Of a DNA stretch of 64,000 bases, positions 46,046 to 57,349 are shown in pieces (the first letter of the stretch is position 1; each line of letters opens with the position of its first letter). The DNA comes from Hexactinellida sp. DTS-2022 (Eukaryota > Porifera > Hexactinellida): NCBI GenBank assembly GCA_028753945.1, contig JAPNXP010000012.1, positions 2,852,001 to 2,916,000 of the forward strand, given 5' to 3'. The notes beneath the pieces are model-generated. The model was not told where the DNA came from. It did not search any database and worked only from the letters and a program-made list of their open reading frames with translations. The position numbers were made by a program, and so were the translations under genes.

Positions 46046-46165
46046 AGGGGGGATCAATCGGCAGATACTTGAACCATCGCCAGGTGGTGGGTCCCATTTT
46101 GAAAGGTACACCCGGTACTTCATGGAGGGTACGAATCAATATTTTTGCGAAATTTTCCAGCAAGT
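46046..46165 (+). mobile_element. truncated copy 3 of the CAGGGGGG miniature family
   Basis: CAGGGGGGATCAATCGGCAG and then GGTGGTGGGTCCCATT match the first 120 bp of 16171-16669. Confidence 0.65.
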
Positions 46166-46489
46166 GGTAACTATTTATTATCTCGGAATACATAAGAGTT
46201 AATTAATACTAGCGCCCTTCGCTTGCTCGCGCTATGCGGTTTTCAACTCAAGCTTTCGGCCCTCGTATATTCAAAATAGACTGTTAACCATTACCACTGG
46301 ATAGTTGTTTACCTTACCAATATCGCCACCAGAGGCAATTATTACTAATGTATATTAGGGATGGGACGGATGAGAATATTTCCACATCCTCGAATACGGA
46401 TGTGCATGCGGATGCCAAATATTTAAGGAGAGCTAGGTTACATTTTAACTTGTTTTTAGCATTGATGGACGGGATGTTTGAACAAAGGT

Positions 46490-47555
46490 CTTCCAAAAGA
46501 AGCAAACTGACTTTTCTTTGGAAAGGAAGTTTATAATCAGTCGTTTAGAATTTACTCTGCAATATTATATGGTATATTTTTGTCAGGACAACTAATAAAT
46601 GTCCTGAAATCTTTCCAAAAATCGGTCAAAAGGTCCCAATACCACACAGCATCTGTAATTTATCAGGGCCCGTATTCACTAAGATTACTTAGTACTTAAG
46701 TACTAAGTATATACCTAAGTACTAAGTACGTACTTAGTTAAGTACATACTTAAGTCGTATTCACTAAGAAAAATTGTTGTACTTAAGTACATACTTAACT
46801 AAGTACGTACTTAAGTACGAAATTGAATTATATTTATTGAATTATATTTAATAGCATAGCATATTAGTGTATGGAATGCTATTGTAATAGCTTGCTGTAT
46901 TCTTTTAACTTTAAAAAGAATATTCTCAATGAAGTTCCTGTGATTTTTGTGCTTGAGAAAAATCAGACTTTTAGAAAACAACAACCAATTGTAATAAATG
47001 TTGAAAATAGAATCATAAACTTCCCCTAAAGTAAAGCAAGTACTACTAGAAATCTAATACAATGTTCTAATTAAACACCAACGTCTAAAGAGTCAATAAA
47101 AGAAAATTCTTATAAGTTAAGTCAACTTAGTAGGTTACTTAAGTTTTGTACTTAAGTATGTACTTAAGTACACACTTAAATCTTAGTGAATACCAATCTT
47201 AGTGAATACAACTTAAGTACATACTTAGTACTTAAGTACTAAGTACGTACTTAAGTACGTACTTAACTTCTTAGTGAATACGGGCCCAGGGGGCAAATAC
47301 ATTTGTTATATACTAGTATTTCAGGTTAGAGCATATAAAATCAGCCGCTGGTAGTGTCCGGAAGTAAGAACTAAGCACTAGGGAAAGGTCTTTTGCCCCC
47401 TGTAGGGTTTTTTCCCCCTGTAGGGGCAAAAGATCCTTGTATTATGGACATTTTGAGTTGTCCTGAAAAAGATATACCATAGAATATTGTAGAGTAGATT
47501 CTAAACGACTAATTATGAAATTTCTTTCCTTAGAAAACTCAGTTTGCTTGTTTTT
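46490..47555. mobile_element. inverted-repeat element interrupted by a PIF/Harbinger-like insertion
   Basis: Arms 46490-46620 (AAGCAAACTGA, TCGTTTAGAATTTACTCTGC) and 47440-47555 are inverted copies. The original element is split by 46667-47286 and by G-rich sequence. No transposase frame. Confidence 0.6.
46667..47286. mobile_element. 620 bp PIF/Harbinger-like miniature element
   Basis: GGCCCGTATTCACTAAG at the left and inverted CTTAGTGAATACGGGCC at the right, flanked by CAG (46664-46666, 47287-47289). Near both ends it has dense palindromic arrays of CTTAAGTAC and TTAGTACTTAAGT. A 3-bp duplication and a GGSCC-type terminus fit PIF/Harbinger. Confidence 0.65.
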
Positions 47556-48254
47556 GAATACCTTTGTTGCTATTGATTATTAGCTAACATATCTTTATCT
47601 CAATAACTACTAGCTAGTATTGACAGACCTGAGAAATGCATTATAATTATATAGGAAGTTAGGAAGATGATATCAAGGCATACATAACACCCTTTAAAAT
47701 TGTGATATATCACCATTTGATCACGTAATCGCTATTTTTCGTTGGAATTATCTTGTTTTTAGAGCATGCTTTTAACATAGTTAAACGCGTTATAAATGTT
47801 CAAAATTGGAACAGGAGATAATGATTGTAAAACCATATAAATAATTAAGTGCTAATAATCTCATTATCTAAAATATTTTTGAAGTTAGGCCTAGAAAATG
47901 TATTATCAATGAATAGGAAGTTACCAATTGCGGATAGATCAATACTAGCATAGTTCACATAAAATAGATAGTTTTTGAGTTATGGCTCATTTTAAGAAAT
48001 ATGCATTTCCCTGGCAACCGAGGAATGTGTCAACATTCCATTGATATTCAACTAGTTATGGACATCCTGATGTTTCAATTTTGAACATTTATAACGCGTT
48101 TAACTATGTTAAAAGCTGCTCTAAAAACACGATAATTCCAACGAAAAATAGCGAGTACCGTGACCTACGTTATATAAGGCCTGTTCACCAAAATAATTTT
48201 CCAGCACCATGGATAAAAGGAAGTCCTTTGTTTCAAACGATGTTATAATACTAT

Positions 48255-48695
48255 CATAGGCGTAGAGTATGACGGGGCGGCCGGGGCACGCCCCTTCAGC
48301 CCGTATGCATTACGGGGCGGAGCCCTCTTCGCCCCGTCAGCTTTCTGTTAAAGATTCCGGAAAATATATAAATATATACGGAGTATGAAATATTGACTAT
48401 TTCAATCAAGAATAACTATACTTTCCTGATATTTTATTAATAATTTACTGTACGAGTATACCAATTGGGGAATCCCGCTTAACGACTACCTCAGAATATC
48501 GATCATCCCGATATTGCTACTACTTTATATATTCTCGTTCAACGACTCATTAACATTAGTATTAATTGATTTTGGAATTACGACCACCCCGCTATTCAAA
48601 ATTTTGGCCATTGTTTATGAACGAAAAATTATTTTCAAACACAGAATCACGCCCCGTCAGCTTTTGGTAAAATAATTAATAACTCTACGCCTATG
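48255..48695. mobile_element. 441 bp hAT-like miniature element (CATAGGCGTA family)
   Basis: CATAGGCGTAGAGT at the left and inverted AACTCTACGCCTATG at the right, with exact 8-bp TSD AATACTAT (48247-48254, 48696-48703). Contains ACGGGGCGG blocks near both ends. Confidence 0.9.
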
Positions 48696-48891
48696 AATAC
48701 TATATATAATTGTATATGTTAGTTTATTAACATAGTCTAACTATTATCATGTCTTAATCAAGTCAGAAGCACAGTGAAGTGCAATGCAACTAGTAAAGGA
48801 CGATTAAACATTAATCATAATGATAAGGAACTAGTAATAGCAATATAGAAAGGAACTATAGGAATCTAGAAAAGAGTAGTTAGAGATTCTA

Positions 48892-50390
48892 TCAAATGCT
48901 TTTAAACTTCTTCAATTTACGTGTATTCTCAACTTCGAGTCTATGCTGAGCATTCAAGTTCTTCACTTTGTTGGAGAGAAAACAGTTGGCGCCAGTAGTG
49001 ATTAGCGTGTTTAATATATCCCAACCAATTGTATGACAATTCGGGCACTTATTCCTCCAGTATTCACTTTCTTCATCTTCCAGTACTCTCAGTAAATCTA
49101 AGAAATTGAACCTTGAGTGCAGAATGTGTAGAATCATCAAACACTCTCAAAGATAAATTTACATTTTGACGTTCCAAATTGGAAGGCCAGCATGCTTTGG
49201 CTGTTAACCGAGGAGCCAATTTAGCTACAGAGTGTTGATCAGCTTTATATAAAGATCGGATAACTTCGAATGAAGCACTATAGATGGTGGAAAAATCCTC
49301 AAAGTTAGGGTAACTAAAGCTTCTTCTGTAATCTTTTTGGTTCACCCAGTTATTACGTATAGTTTTAAGAATATGTACAAAATCGAATATCAAGAATAAA
49401 GGTCGATCAGCATCTATAATATGTGGTACAACATGATCTAAGGTGTAGTCGGTGAGAACAATTTGAAGATACTCACATTCATTGGGTAGTTATCTGAACA
49501 CAATACTTGAACATATAAACCACAACGTTCAATATCCTCGATAACCATTTTTATAATGGGGAGTTGGAACAAGGTAACAGACGAACAATTGTGGACCACT
49601 TCTTAGATAGACTGGAAATCATGAAAGCAAAGATGGTTTTGGCAGGTTCATTAGTATTTGAAGATGAGCCCAACACTCTTCCTCCTTTATAGGTTAATTC
49701 TGATTTAACATGAATTTCGTCCATTTGGACTATTACATGTCTTTCCCTTTGGATAAATTGGGATGTAGCACTTTCCAAAAACGAACTAAATTCACTGTCC
49801 AAGCCAAACTTTGAATATAAACGCTTGAGTGTTGAATGATGAGGGAGGAAGAGGGAGTCGAGTGATTGTAGGTATTGATAACATGATGGGGAAATAAGTT
49901 GACACTTCAGTGCTACTATGATAGTTCCAATATTGTAGCTACGATGGTGTTTAGGACATAGGAGGTTTTCTAATTGACAAATTATAAATTGTATGGCAGT
50001 TAACTTGTTATCTTCCTTACAAACATTGTCCTCTGATTTTGAGATATCATCAACCAAACGAGTTTGTGTCTTAGTTAAAACAGAGAGATAATTAGGACAA
50101 CCAGGTAGGAGCTTTGGAACAGCATCTCGGTGAAGTCTAGGCATGCTACGTTTGACTTCTAACTTAGTTCCATCAGGTTGAGGAAATAAAAAGTGCGTTT
50201 ACACATCTTCATCATGGAAGTGTTTCAGACACACATGTACGTTTTTAATATCTTCAACATTTTCTCTATGAAGAAATGATTTCCATTGACTAACAAGTTT
50301 AGGTGGTCCATTTGGCATCTTGAATACAGGTGTAGGTGTCTCGCCAGAGTAATTACTCCTGCAGCCAGGTGCTGAACATCTATTTGGCAT
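48892..50390 (-). pseudogene. THAP-domain P-type transposase (THAP9-like), broken
   Basis: Frames in order: THAP zinc finger MPNRCSAPGCRSNYSGETPT ... VHVCLKHFHDEDV (50390-50199); AVPKLLPGCPNYLS, a leucine-rich stretch, then HVIVQMDEIHVKSELTYKGG with the first catalytic Asp and KWSTIVRLLPCSNSP (50144-49551); FDFVHILKTIRNNWVNQ (49393-49073); and C-terminal SEYWRNKCPNCHTIGWD (49140-48892). This is the domain order of P-element and THAP9 transposases, which cut and paste DNA using GTP. Frame changes near 49.5 and 49.1 kb mean this copy does not make an intact protein, unless an intron covers one break. Within the TIR-bounded element at 48159-50668. Confidence 0.85.
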
Positions 50391-50866
50391 TATGTTAGTA
50401 GGAGATAGAATTCCAATTATTATCTAATTAAACAGGTATGAAATCAACATATAATAGAGGTAGGAATTGGGATAGCATATAAATACTAGAAGAATGTTTG
50501 ATATGATGTAAATGTATCGTGAAAATTAATTGCTAATATAAAATATAACCCGAATGTCATATAAAAATTATCCCTAAATATTATGGTTATCTAATAAAAT
50601 GGACTTCCTTTTATCCATGGTGCAGGAAAATATTTTTGGTGATCAGGCCTTATATAACGTAGGTCACGCGAGTACATAATCAAATTTGTGATACATATAT
50701 CACAATTCTAAAGTGTGTTATGTATGCCTTGATATCATCTTCCTAACTTCCTATATAATTATAATGCATTTCTCAGGTCTGTCAATACTAGCTATTGAGA
50801 TAAAGATTTGTTAGCTAATAATAAATGGCCTTTAAGTAATCCATTGTTCGGAGTAGTAGTAATGCA

Positions 50867-50931
50867 TGTTGTATCGTATTTTGAGGCGCTGCGCCTCAAT
50901 ATACGATAGCGCCTCAAAATACGATACAACA
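50867..50931. mobile_element. 65 bp tiny inverted-repeat element
   Basis: TGTTGTATCGTATTTTGAGG faces its exact inverse, with GCGC-rich centre. It lies within the right arm of foldback element B, close to that element's end. Confidence 0.6.
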
Positions 50932-51081
50932 GGCCTTAAATAACGAAGGTCACGATCCATTCTAAAAACAAGGCAAAATTATCCTAGCTTTCCTTAACTC
51001 CGCGGATTCGGAGTTTTCATCTTTACATCCGCGAATGCAGATGCGGAGCTCAAACCTATTGGCTTTCATTTTACAATAGTA

Positions 51082-51620
51082 CTGTTGCGTCTGATTTTAA
51101 CTCGCGTCTGATCTAAACTCTTTACTATAGCAGTACCATGGATACTTTCTTACCGTATGATTTTAACTCGTTCTTGATAATATCAACTGTGTTGAATAGT
51201 GGTACTCATTGAATTAGAATGTATTGCACAAACGGCAAATAATGAAAGTATGATTTCATAATTTGATTGTACCCATTGTTTGCAAAATATTCATTACCAA
51301 AAGCGAAGAAATTTGTTAGTGGGAATAAAGCTTTGAAAATTTCATAATAGATACCTGTTATTGGAACTAAAATAGAGTTATAATTACGCAAGAATGTAAA
51401 TGTATTGTAAACATCCTGTGTTAGTTGATTGAGAAGAATTAATGTTGACTGTATGAATTGTATAGGCTCAATATATTACTATATTACGAAGTTATCAACT
51501 AGTTATTAAAATCAGACGGTAAAAAGTAGCCATGGTATGCTATAGTAACGAGTTAAAATCAGACGGTATAACAGTATCCATGGTACTGCTATAGTAACAA
51601 GTTAAAATCAGACGCAACAG
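51082..51620. mobile_element. 539 bp TA-flanked miniature element
   Basis: CTGTTGCGTCTGATTTTAAC at the left, inverse at the right, TA at 51080-51081 and 51621-51622. Inner inverted repeats (CCATGGATAC and GTATCCATGG). No transposase frame. Confidence 0.8.
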
Positions 51621-51919
51621 TACTGTTGCGTGTAAAATTGAGGCACGTGTAATTTTGACTCAAATGCATTAGTGGACCATATTGAGTCAAACAAAGTTCA
51701 TTTTGTGTAATAATAGTAATACATACAGTCCAACGTACATCGCCATAGTGGATTTTATAAATAAAATATAAATGTTTCTTAGTTCAATTTTCTCGGAATA
51801 TTTTGAAATTACTATTAGCCCCGGTAATTGGTTAACTACTATAAAACGAGTTCCAACGGGGGACCTGCATTTGTCAGAATTTTGAAGTTGTCATTTGTCA
51901 GAATTTTCATCACTGGCAT

Positions 51920-52120
51920 TTGTCAGAATGGTTTTTATTGAGTTTTGACTTTGTCAGAATAGTTTTTATTGAGTTCTGACTTTGTCAGTATAGTTTTTAT
52001 TGACTTTTGACTTTGTCAGAATAGTTTTTATTGACTTTTGACTTTGTCAGAATAGTTTTTATAGACTTTTGACTTTGTCAGAATAGTTTTATTGGGTTCT
52101 GACTTTGTCAGAATAGTTTT
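51920..52120 (+). repeat. left subterminal ~32 bp repeats of the MULE
   Basis: Six to seven units of TTTTGACTTTGTCAGAATAG with T-rich spacer. Matching inverted units stand at 54600-54720. Likely transposase-binding sites (inferred). Confidence 0.8.
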
Positions 52121-52314
52121 TCAAAGGTATGTAATGGAAAACTATTCAATTTGTTTTTGACATTACCCTTGTCTCAATTTGACAATTCATAACAAGTCTG
52201 AATAATCTATTTGTTTTCAATTGTTGTTTTGTTTTTAATCAACAAACTGGCTTCCATTCTATTTCTAAATGTTAGTATAAAACGGTTATTTGGTATTAAT
52301 GACATCATTATCTG

Positions 52315-54485
52315 ATGGAATACACTTTAAATTCTTACAAAAAGGTTGTTGGAAGAGTATATTGTACTTCTGATGGCTTTAAATTTATCAGTTCTAAAAA
52401 ACAGGATAAGTATATTTATCTTAAGTGTGCAATTTTTCGCCTTGGATGCAAAGGAACTGCCAGACTCAATAGGGAAACAAATCTTATCACTCCTCTATTC
52501 CAACACAATTAGTGTTGAAGAATACAAATCAGATGTCTACGAGTTTGAAAACTAAATGCAAAACAGTTGCTATGCACAGCCAAGATAATCTTAGCCAAGT
52601 TTTTGATGAGACACCAAGAATTGACCCTAGAGCGTGTGAAGTTTTCTTCACCGAGTGCGAGTCAGCAATGTATCGCGCTAGACGAAAATTGCAACCTAAA
52701 ATCCCATTAGGAGCTAGTGAATTTTGCGAGATGATTTCTACGAGTTTTGGGAAATTTTATCAACTTTCAGTAACATGTGGTACTGACACTGCTGCGATTT
52801 TATTTTCTGAGGAGATGAATATTTTATTACATCAAGTCGTTAACAAACAATTTGATGGTACCTTTTATACAGTGCCCATTCAATTTGCACAGTTATGGAC
52901 CATTTTCGTTGCTGTGGACAGACATTCTTTGCCAGCCATACATTGCCTGAGTGATGACCAGTAAGAGTCAAGCATTATATATTGCTGTTTTAGAAAGGAT
53001 TAGCTCCAAGGTTCCTCACTTTAAACCAGTGTTTTCCAGAAAAGACCACCCCGGAAAAAACCCCATGGAAAAAACCGGTTTTTTCCACCCCGGAAAAGGG
53101 CACTAAATTTGGAAAAAACCATTTATGACCATATATGGCAACACTGCATGCCCATCTATGGTATGCTTCTATATGCAAGAGACAAATTTTCTAATGAGAT
53201 TCTACACTTCTAGTGCACCGATTGTTAAATTTGGGACTTTTGAGAGTGGGTCACGTCCCTAATGTTAAACTATGGTTAGTGGATTAACCACTGAATACAC
53301 TGATAATAAGTCTGATATACGTATATGATATGTTTACTAATACGAAGTACCAAAGGTGCTAGGTGAACGCTGATAAGTGTGGTATACAGGAATTCTTCGA
53401 TACCAAATAATCATTTAAAAGTAATCTGACCATATGAAAGATATCAAATTGTGGAATATGCATTTACTTACTATAGACAGTAAAATAGTAGCCGCACTGT
53501 CACCGAAATATATTAATCATGCGTGGGCCAGTAAATAGAAAAAGGCAGAAAGGGCGGTTTTTTCCACCTGCCCGGTCTTTTCTAGAAAAGGGCGGTTTTT
53601 TCCGAACACTGCTTTAAACCATTCGCATAGATGTCTGATTGGGAAATTGCACCTAGGAATGCTTTGAAAGAAGTTTATCCTCAAATTGGAAATTATGTTT
53701 GTTGGTTACATTATACGCAGTGTATTTAGAGGACGACACAGAAATTAGGCCTCAGCCACTCATTCAAGACAAATAGTGAAGTATCAACATTTGTGCGACT
53801 CTTGATGACTATCCCATTTCTTCCCGCTAGCTTGATTAATCCAACTTATAGTTGCATTGAATTACCTGAAATTGAGCCTTCTGAGCTGAGCAAACTAAAG
53901 AAGTTGCAGCAATATTACAAGAAGCATTGGATCACCAAAATTACTCCTGAATAACTCTCAATCAATGAACTAAACATCTCTACAAACAATGCTGCCGAGA
54001 GTTATCACTCCAAACTTAAGTCGATTATTAGAACTTGTCACCCAAGGATATGGACATTTATGTCAGCACTCAATAATGTCATTCAAGATACGGACAATGA
54101 TATCGGTCGTTTGCGCTTAGGGAAAGATATCTCCATGGCAAGAAAGAAAGCTCATTTAAAAAATGATGATCTGAGAAGAACTTATAAGGAGAAGCTAAGG
54201 AGTGGACTCTTAAATCCATTGGAGTTTATTCATTTATTCATAAAAATCCATGATAGAGTATCTCTACAAGAGGATATTTCTAGTGAGTCAGAAGGAGAAG
54301 ACGTTAAAATTGCAGAGAAGGCCAGTGTTGATTGTGTTCTACAACGCGTGACAACCTGTATTTCCATGCCATGTAGGCACGCAAATTTCTGTGGAGATTG
54401 CAGCGATAGGCTAAGAGGGCTGGGGCAAACTTGTCCTATATGTCGTACACAAATAGAAGATAGTTTTCAAATATTCACAAGTTAA
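52315..54485 (+). pseudogene. MULE transposase with N-terminal FLYWCH-like finger and C-terminal RING, broken
   Basis: Order of parts: FLYWCH/WRKY-like zinc finger (DGFKFISSKKQDKYIYLKC, C-x-G-x-A motif, 52315-52510); transposase with FDGTFYTVPIQFAQLWTIF (first Asp, 52851-52907); MSDWEIAPRNALKEVYPQIG with the second Asp, then CWLHYTQC, the Cys-x2-His of MULEs (53632-53725); TNNAAESYHSKLKSII with the Glu (~53980-54030); and at the C terminus a RING-HC finger MPCRHANFCGDC...TCPICR (54367-54450), like those of IAP proteins. The second RING cysteine is replaced by Gln (DCVLQ). In-frame stops and frame changes, plus a 585 bp insertion, break the gene. Confidence 0.85.
53027..53611. mobile_element. 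585 bp hAT-like miniature element
   Basis: CAGTGTTTTCCAGAAAAGAC at the left and inverted TTTTTTCCGAACACTG at the right, exact 8-bp TSD CTTTAAAC (53019-53026, 53612-53619). It interrupts the MULE transposase gene. A partial copy is at 42295-42455. Confidence 0.9.
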
Positions 54486-54599
54486 TTAAGCATATGTACT
54501 AAATTTATTATTTTTATTATTTTTTCCAATAAGTTTACAAATACTAATTCAATACACATCATGATAATAGTATCAATCACCTATAAATTCTTATAAAAG

Positions 54600-54720
54600 T
54601 CAAAACTGGGTAAGATCCACTATGACAAAGTCAGAACTCTATAAAAACTATTCTGACAAAGTCAAAACTCAATAAAAACAATTCTGACAAAGTCAAAACT
54701 CAATAAAAACCATTCTGACA
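54600..54720 (-). repeat. right subterminal repeats of the MULE
   Basis: Inverted units of CTATTCTGACAAAGTCAAAA matching 51920-52120, four or so copies. Confidence 0.75.
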
Positions 54721-55196
54721 AATGCCAGTAATGAAAATTCTGACAAATTACAACTTCAAAATTCTGACAAATGCAGGTCCCCCGTTCCAACTGAGCTCTT
54801 GAATTGAGTTTTCACTGATAGTCAATTGTTAAAATAATTCAATAAAATTAATACAATCAGTAAAATTATCTTTGTCTGAATAAGATGAAGTTGGACTGCA
54901 TGTATTATTACAGATATTGATATTGTTGGACTCAAAATTACACCGTAAAGTAATATCCATGGTCCACTAATGCATTTGAGTCAAAATTACACGTGCCTCA
55001 AATTTACACGCAACAGTATTATATTTTAATATAATCTTATGAACATAATCGTACAATGTATTGGTTATAAACTTGTGTAAAGTAATTTTAATGTATCAAT
55101 TTTAATAAGTCTTGTATTTTAGACCATTACTTTAATTATTTGGGCATTGTCATGTGATTTGCGAATTAAATTAAAACTATTAGAGAGAAGAGACTG

Positions 55197-55340
55197 TAAT
55201 TGGGACGGGACGGATGTTAAATTCATAAACTCCGCGGATGCGAGATTTTTAAACTCCGCGGATTCGAATGCAAAGGCGGATTTGATAATCATGCGGTGCT
55301 CCGCGGATACGGATGCGGAGCTCTGTCCCATCCCTAATGT
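55197..55340. mobile_element. miniature element with GGGATGGGACGGA ends
   Basis: GGGACGGGACGGATG at the left and inverted TCTGTCCCATCCC at the right, with repeats of CTCCGCGGAT in between. A left end of the same family is at 46359-46420 and a degraded copy near 50985-51050. Its right end received the hAT-like element at 55341. Confidence 0.6.
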
Positions 55341-55693
55341 CATAGGCGTAAACGTTTCCCCACAATCATTATAATCTGCCCGGGCGAGTTAGCGATACTT
55401 GGCTGTTTTGAGTCATCGTCAATATGCCTTTTAGACATTCTCGGAGAGCAGCTTGGACACTAACAAGCCTCAAGGTATAGGTATATAGCAACTTAGCAAG
55501 TAACAGTACAAACAAATAAGGAATACGCAATTGAATGAGAAATTCAATAAAGTGCACTATATAAGTATTTGGAGAAGGCATATCGGGAAAGATAATAGTA
55601 TATTTAAATGATAATTCGATCCAAAATCTTCCCGGGCCGCCCGTGTACTTCCAGAACCTCCCCGGGCGGGCCCGGGATACTTCTACGCCTATG
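55341..55693. mobile_element. 353 bp hAT-like miniature element (CATAGGCGTA family)
   Basis: CATAGGCGTA at the left and TACGCCTATG at the right, exact 8-bp TSD CCTAATGT (55333-55340, 55694-55701). The interior has CCCGGGCGG-type blocks near both ends. Confidence 0.9.
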
Positions 55694-55861
55694 CCTAATG
55701 TATATACAGATCCTTCTTCCCTTCCCATTACTATAATATAAACCGGACAAACAAACACATAGACAATGTTACACATATACCTACAAAAATCGAGAGAATC
55801 ATGATTAACCACAAGATACCTGGAGCCATACAACCCCAAATTCTAACATAAATTATTACTT

Positions 55862-57340
55862 TCAATTTTAGGGGGGCACCCCCAAATAGAGAGGGACCTC
55901 CAAAATAATTGACAAGTATTTAGATTTTTTGGGGGGTTCCCCCAAATTTGAAGGTGCCCCAAAAATAAACCCCTACATGGCTTTCAGGCATGTCACGTGT
56001 GGCCATACAAAGACTATGTTACATATATAAAACTTCAAAAGGATTGGACATGTACACATAACAACATTTATTTTTGAATGCGTCCATTTAATGTAATCCA
56101 TAAAAGATGACTAACGAGATTTTAGTTTAATTCTTCAGTATTTAGACAGTTTTAAGTGATAAACTCGATTTTCTGGCTCTATAGTATAATTATTACTCCA
56201 TCATCACCGAAATTTCTTCTTTGGCTTGCCAATCCAATAAAATCGAGAGAACTTGTTGAATTTTGTATCGTTTTGAATTATCGTTTGGATTGCCCAACAT
56301 TTTCATCGATACGACCGATGGAAATGTCGATTCCTCCAGATATCGGGCGAGTACTGTATTTGATTTCCTTTCGACATGTGCTTCCTCCAATAAATATTGT
56401 CTGTTTTTAATCCTTAATAACAGTAATTTATGACTAGAGAACTTACTATAACATTACCACAGTTTAACCACAGTTTAGACAGTTTAATTTTGAATGGACT
56501 CTAGATTACGTATTCTAAAAATATTTCCATTAATTAATTAAGGAGTGTACTAGGAATATTGATAATAACTAGTCTGTGACGAGACAGGAGACACTTGGTT
56601 GAAGTGTTTCGTAGGGAGTAGTAGTCTTGGGACAGACGACAGAAGATCCACAGCGGGGGGAGAAAAGTGATGGCAGATGGATTATAGGGTGAGAAAGAGA
56701 GAAGTAAATATGTATAATTGCAAATTGTTATGTAATATTTGTCAACGGTGTAATTTAATATGCTATAAGATAATAAGAAATATTTCCAACATTATTGCAT
56801 TCGCTCAATGGCATTTTTCAAACAATATTGTAATTGACCAGAAGCAGCAGTAAACTCTGTTGATTGTGGAGGCGACAGAGTAGTTGAAGGTTTAAAATTT
56901 TATCACACAATATAATATACATACCCCAAAAGTTGTCAGTTTTTTGTTAATAGTAAATCTGCATTCTTTCATTGAGAAAATTACCCAACATGATCAAATT
57001 GAGGAAAATATACACTTTTTTGTCGCCGGAACATTAATAATTAAATATTCCCACCCAGAAGCAAAAACAGAAAAATGTCAAAAGTAGAATACTGTAGAGT
57101 ATTAGAACGTTCTAGAACAAGTATAAGTATAAGCTAATTAGGAATTTCAAATAAATTATGTTATACAGGATAGACTCCCAAAAGCTTATTTCAAAATATT
57201 TTATACTTAGACGTAAGAATTCGTCGTGGGTGTCATTGATGAAAGCATAAAAGCATATTAAGGATAACATAGCCTGGGAAGTTATTCATTTTAAGTAATA
57301 TATGCGCTATTCGGAAAGCCTATTCAAATTGAAATATATG
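55862..57340. other. repeat fragment, then AT-rich stretch with no identified gene
   Basis: 55862-55995 is the inverse of the G-rich repeat at 44960-45110. From there to 57340 no coding frame, RNA gene or paired repeat was recognised. The frames at 56156-56410 on both strands lack recognisable motifs. Confidence 0.4.
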
Positions 57341-57349
57341 CATTGACAC

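Larger units (their letters stand above)
48159..50668 (-). mobile_element. 2.5 kb P-superfamily transposon with THAP transposase
   Basis: TIR of about 68 bp beginning CGTGACCTACGTTATATAAG at both ends, and exact 7-bp TSD CGAGTAC (48152-48158, 50669-50675). The minus strand codes a THAP-domain transposase. A hAT-like miniature element (48255-48695) lies near the left end. Shares its terminal bases with foldback elements A and B, of which it may be the autonomous relative. Confidence 0.9.
47571..50954. mobile_element. P-type-related foldback element B, split by the P-type element
   Basis: The left arm (47571-48158) and right arm (50676-50954) are partial inverted copies. An inner foldback begins near 47735 (GCTATTTTTCGTTGGAATTA) and closes near 48155. 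The right end AACGAAGGTCACG (50942-50954) is the family terminus. The left terminus is lost. It received the P-type element at 48159-50668. Confidence 0.6.
51858..54783 (+). mobile_element. 2.9 kb MULE with FLYWCH, transposase and RING
   Basis: Ends GGGGGACCTGCATTTGTCAG and its inverse, exact 8-bp TSD GTTCCAAC (51850-51857, 54784-54791). Subterminal tandem repeats (~32 bp, GACTTTGTCAGAATAGTTTT) at 51920-52120 face inverted ones at 54600-54720. Codes a decayed MULE transposase on the plus strand. Contains a hAT-like miniature element (53027-53611). Confidence 0.9.
51623..55016. mobile_element. TA-flanked miniature element split by a MULE
   Basis: CTGTTGCGTGTAAAATTGAG at the left (51623) and the inverse at 55016, with TA at 51621-51622 and 55017-55018. 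Without the MULE and one copy of its TSD it would be about 460 bp. It shares CTGTTGCG with the neighbour at 51082-51620 and uses the same TA, so the two lie back to back. Confidence 0.8.

Noticed and set aside
51920-52120. CRISPR-like array
   Set aside because: Repeats have T-rich spacers of no unique content and face inverted copies at the other end of a MULE.
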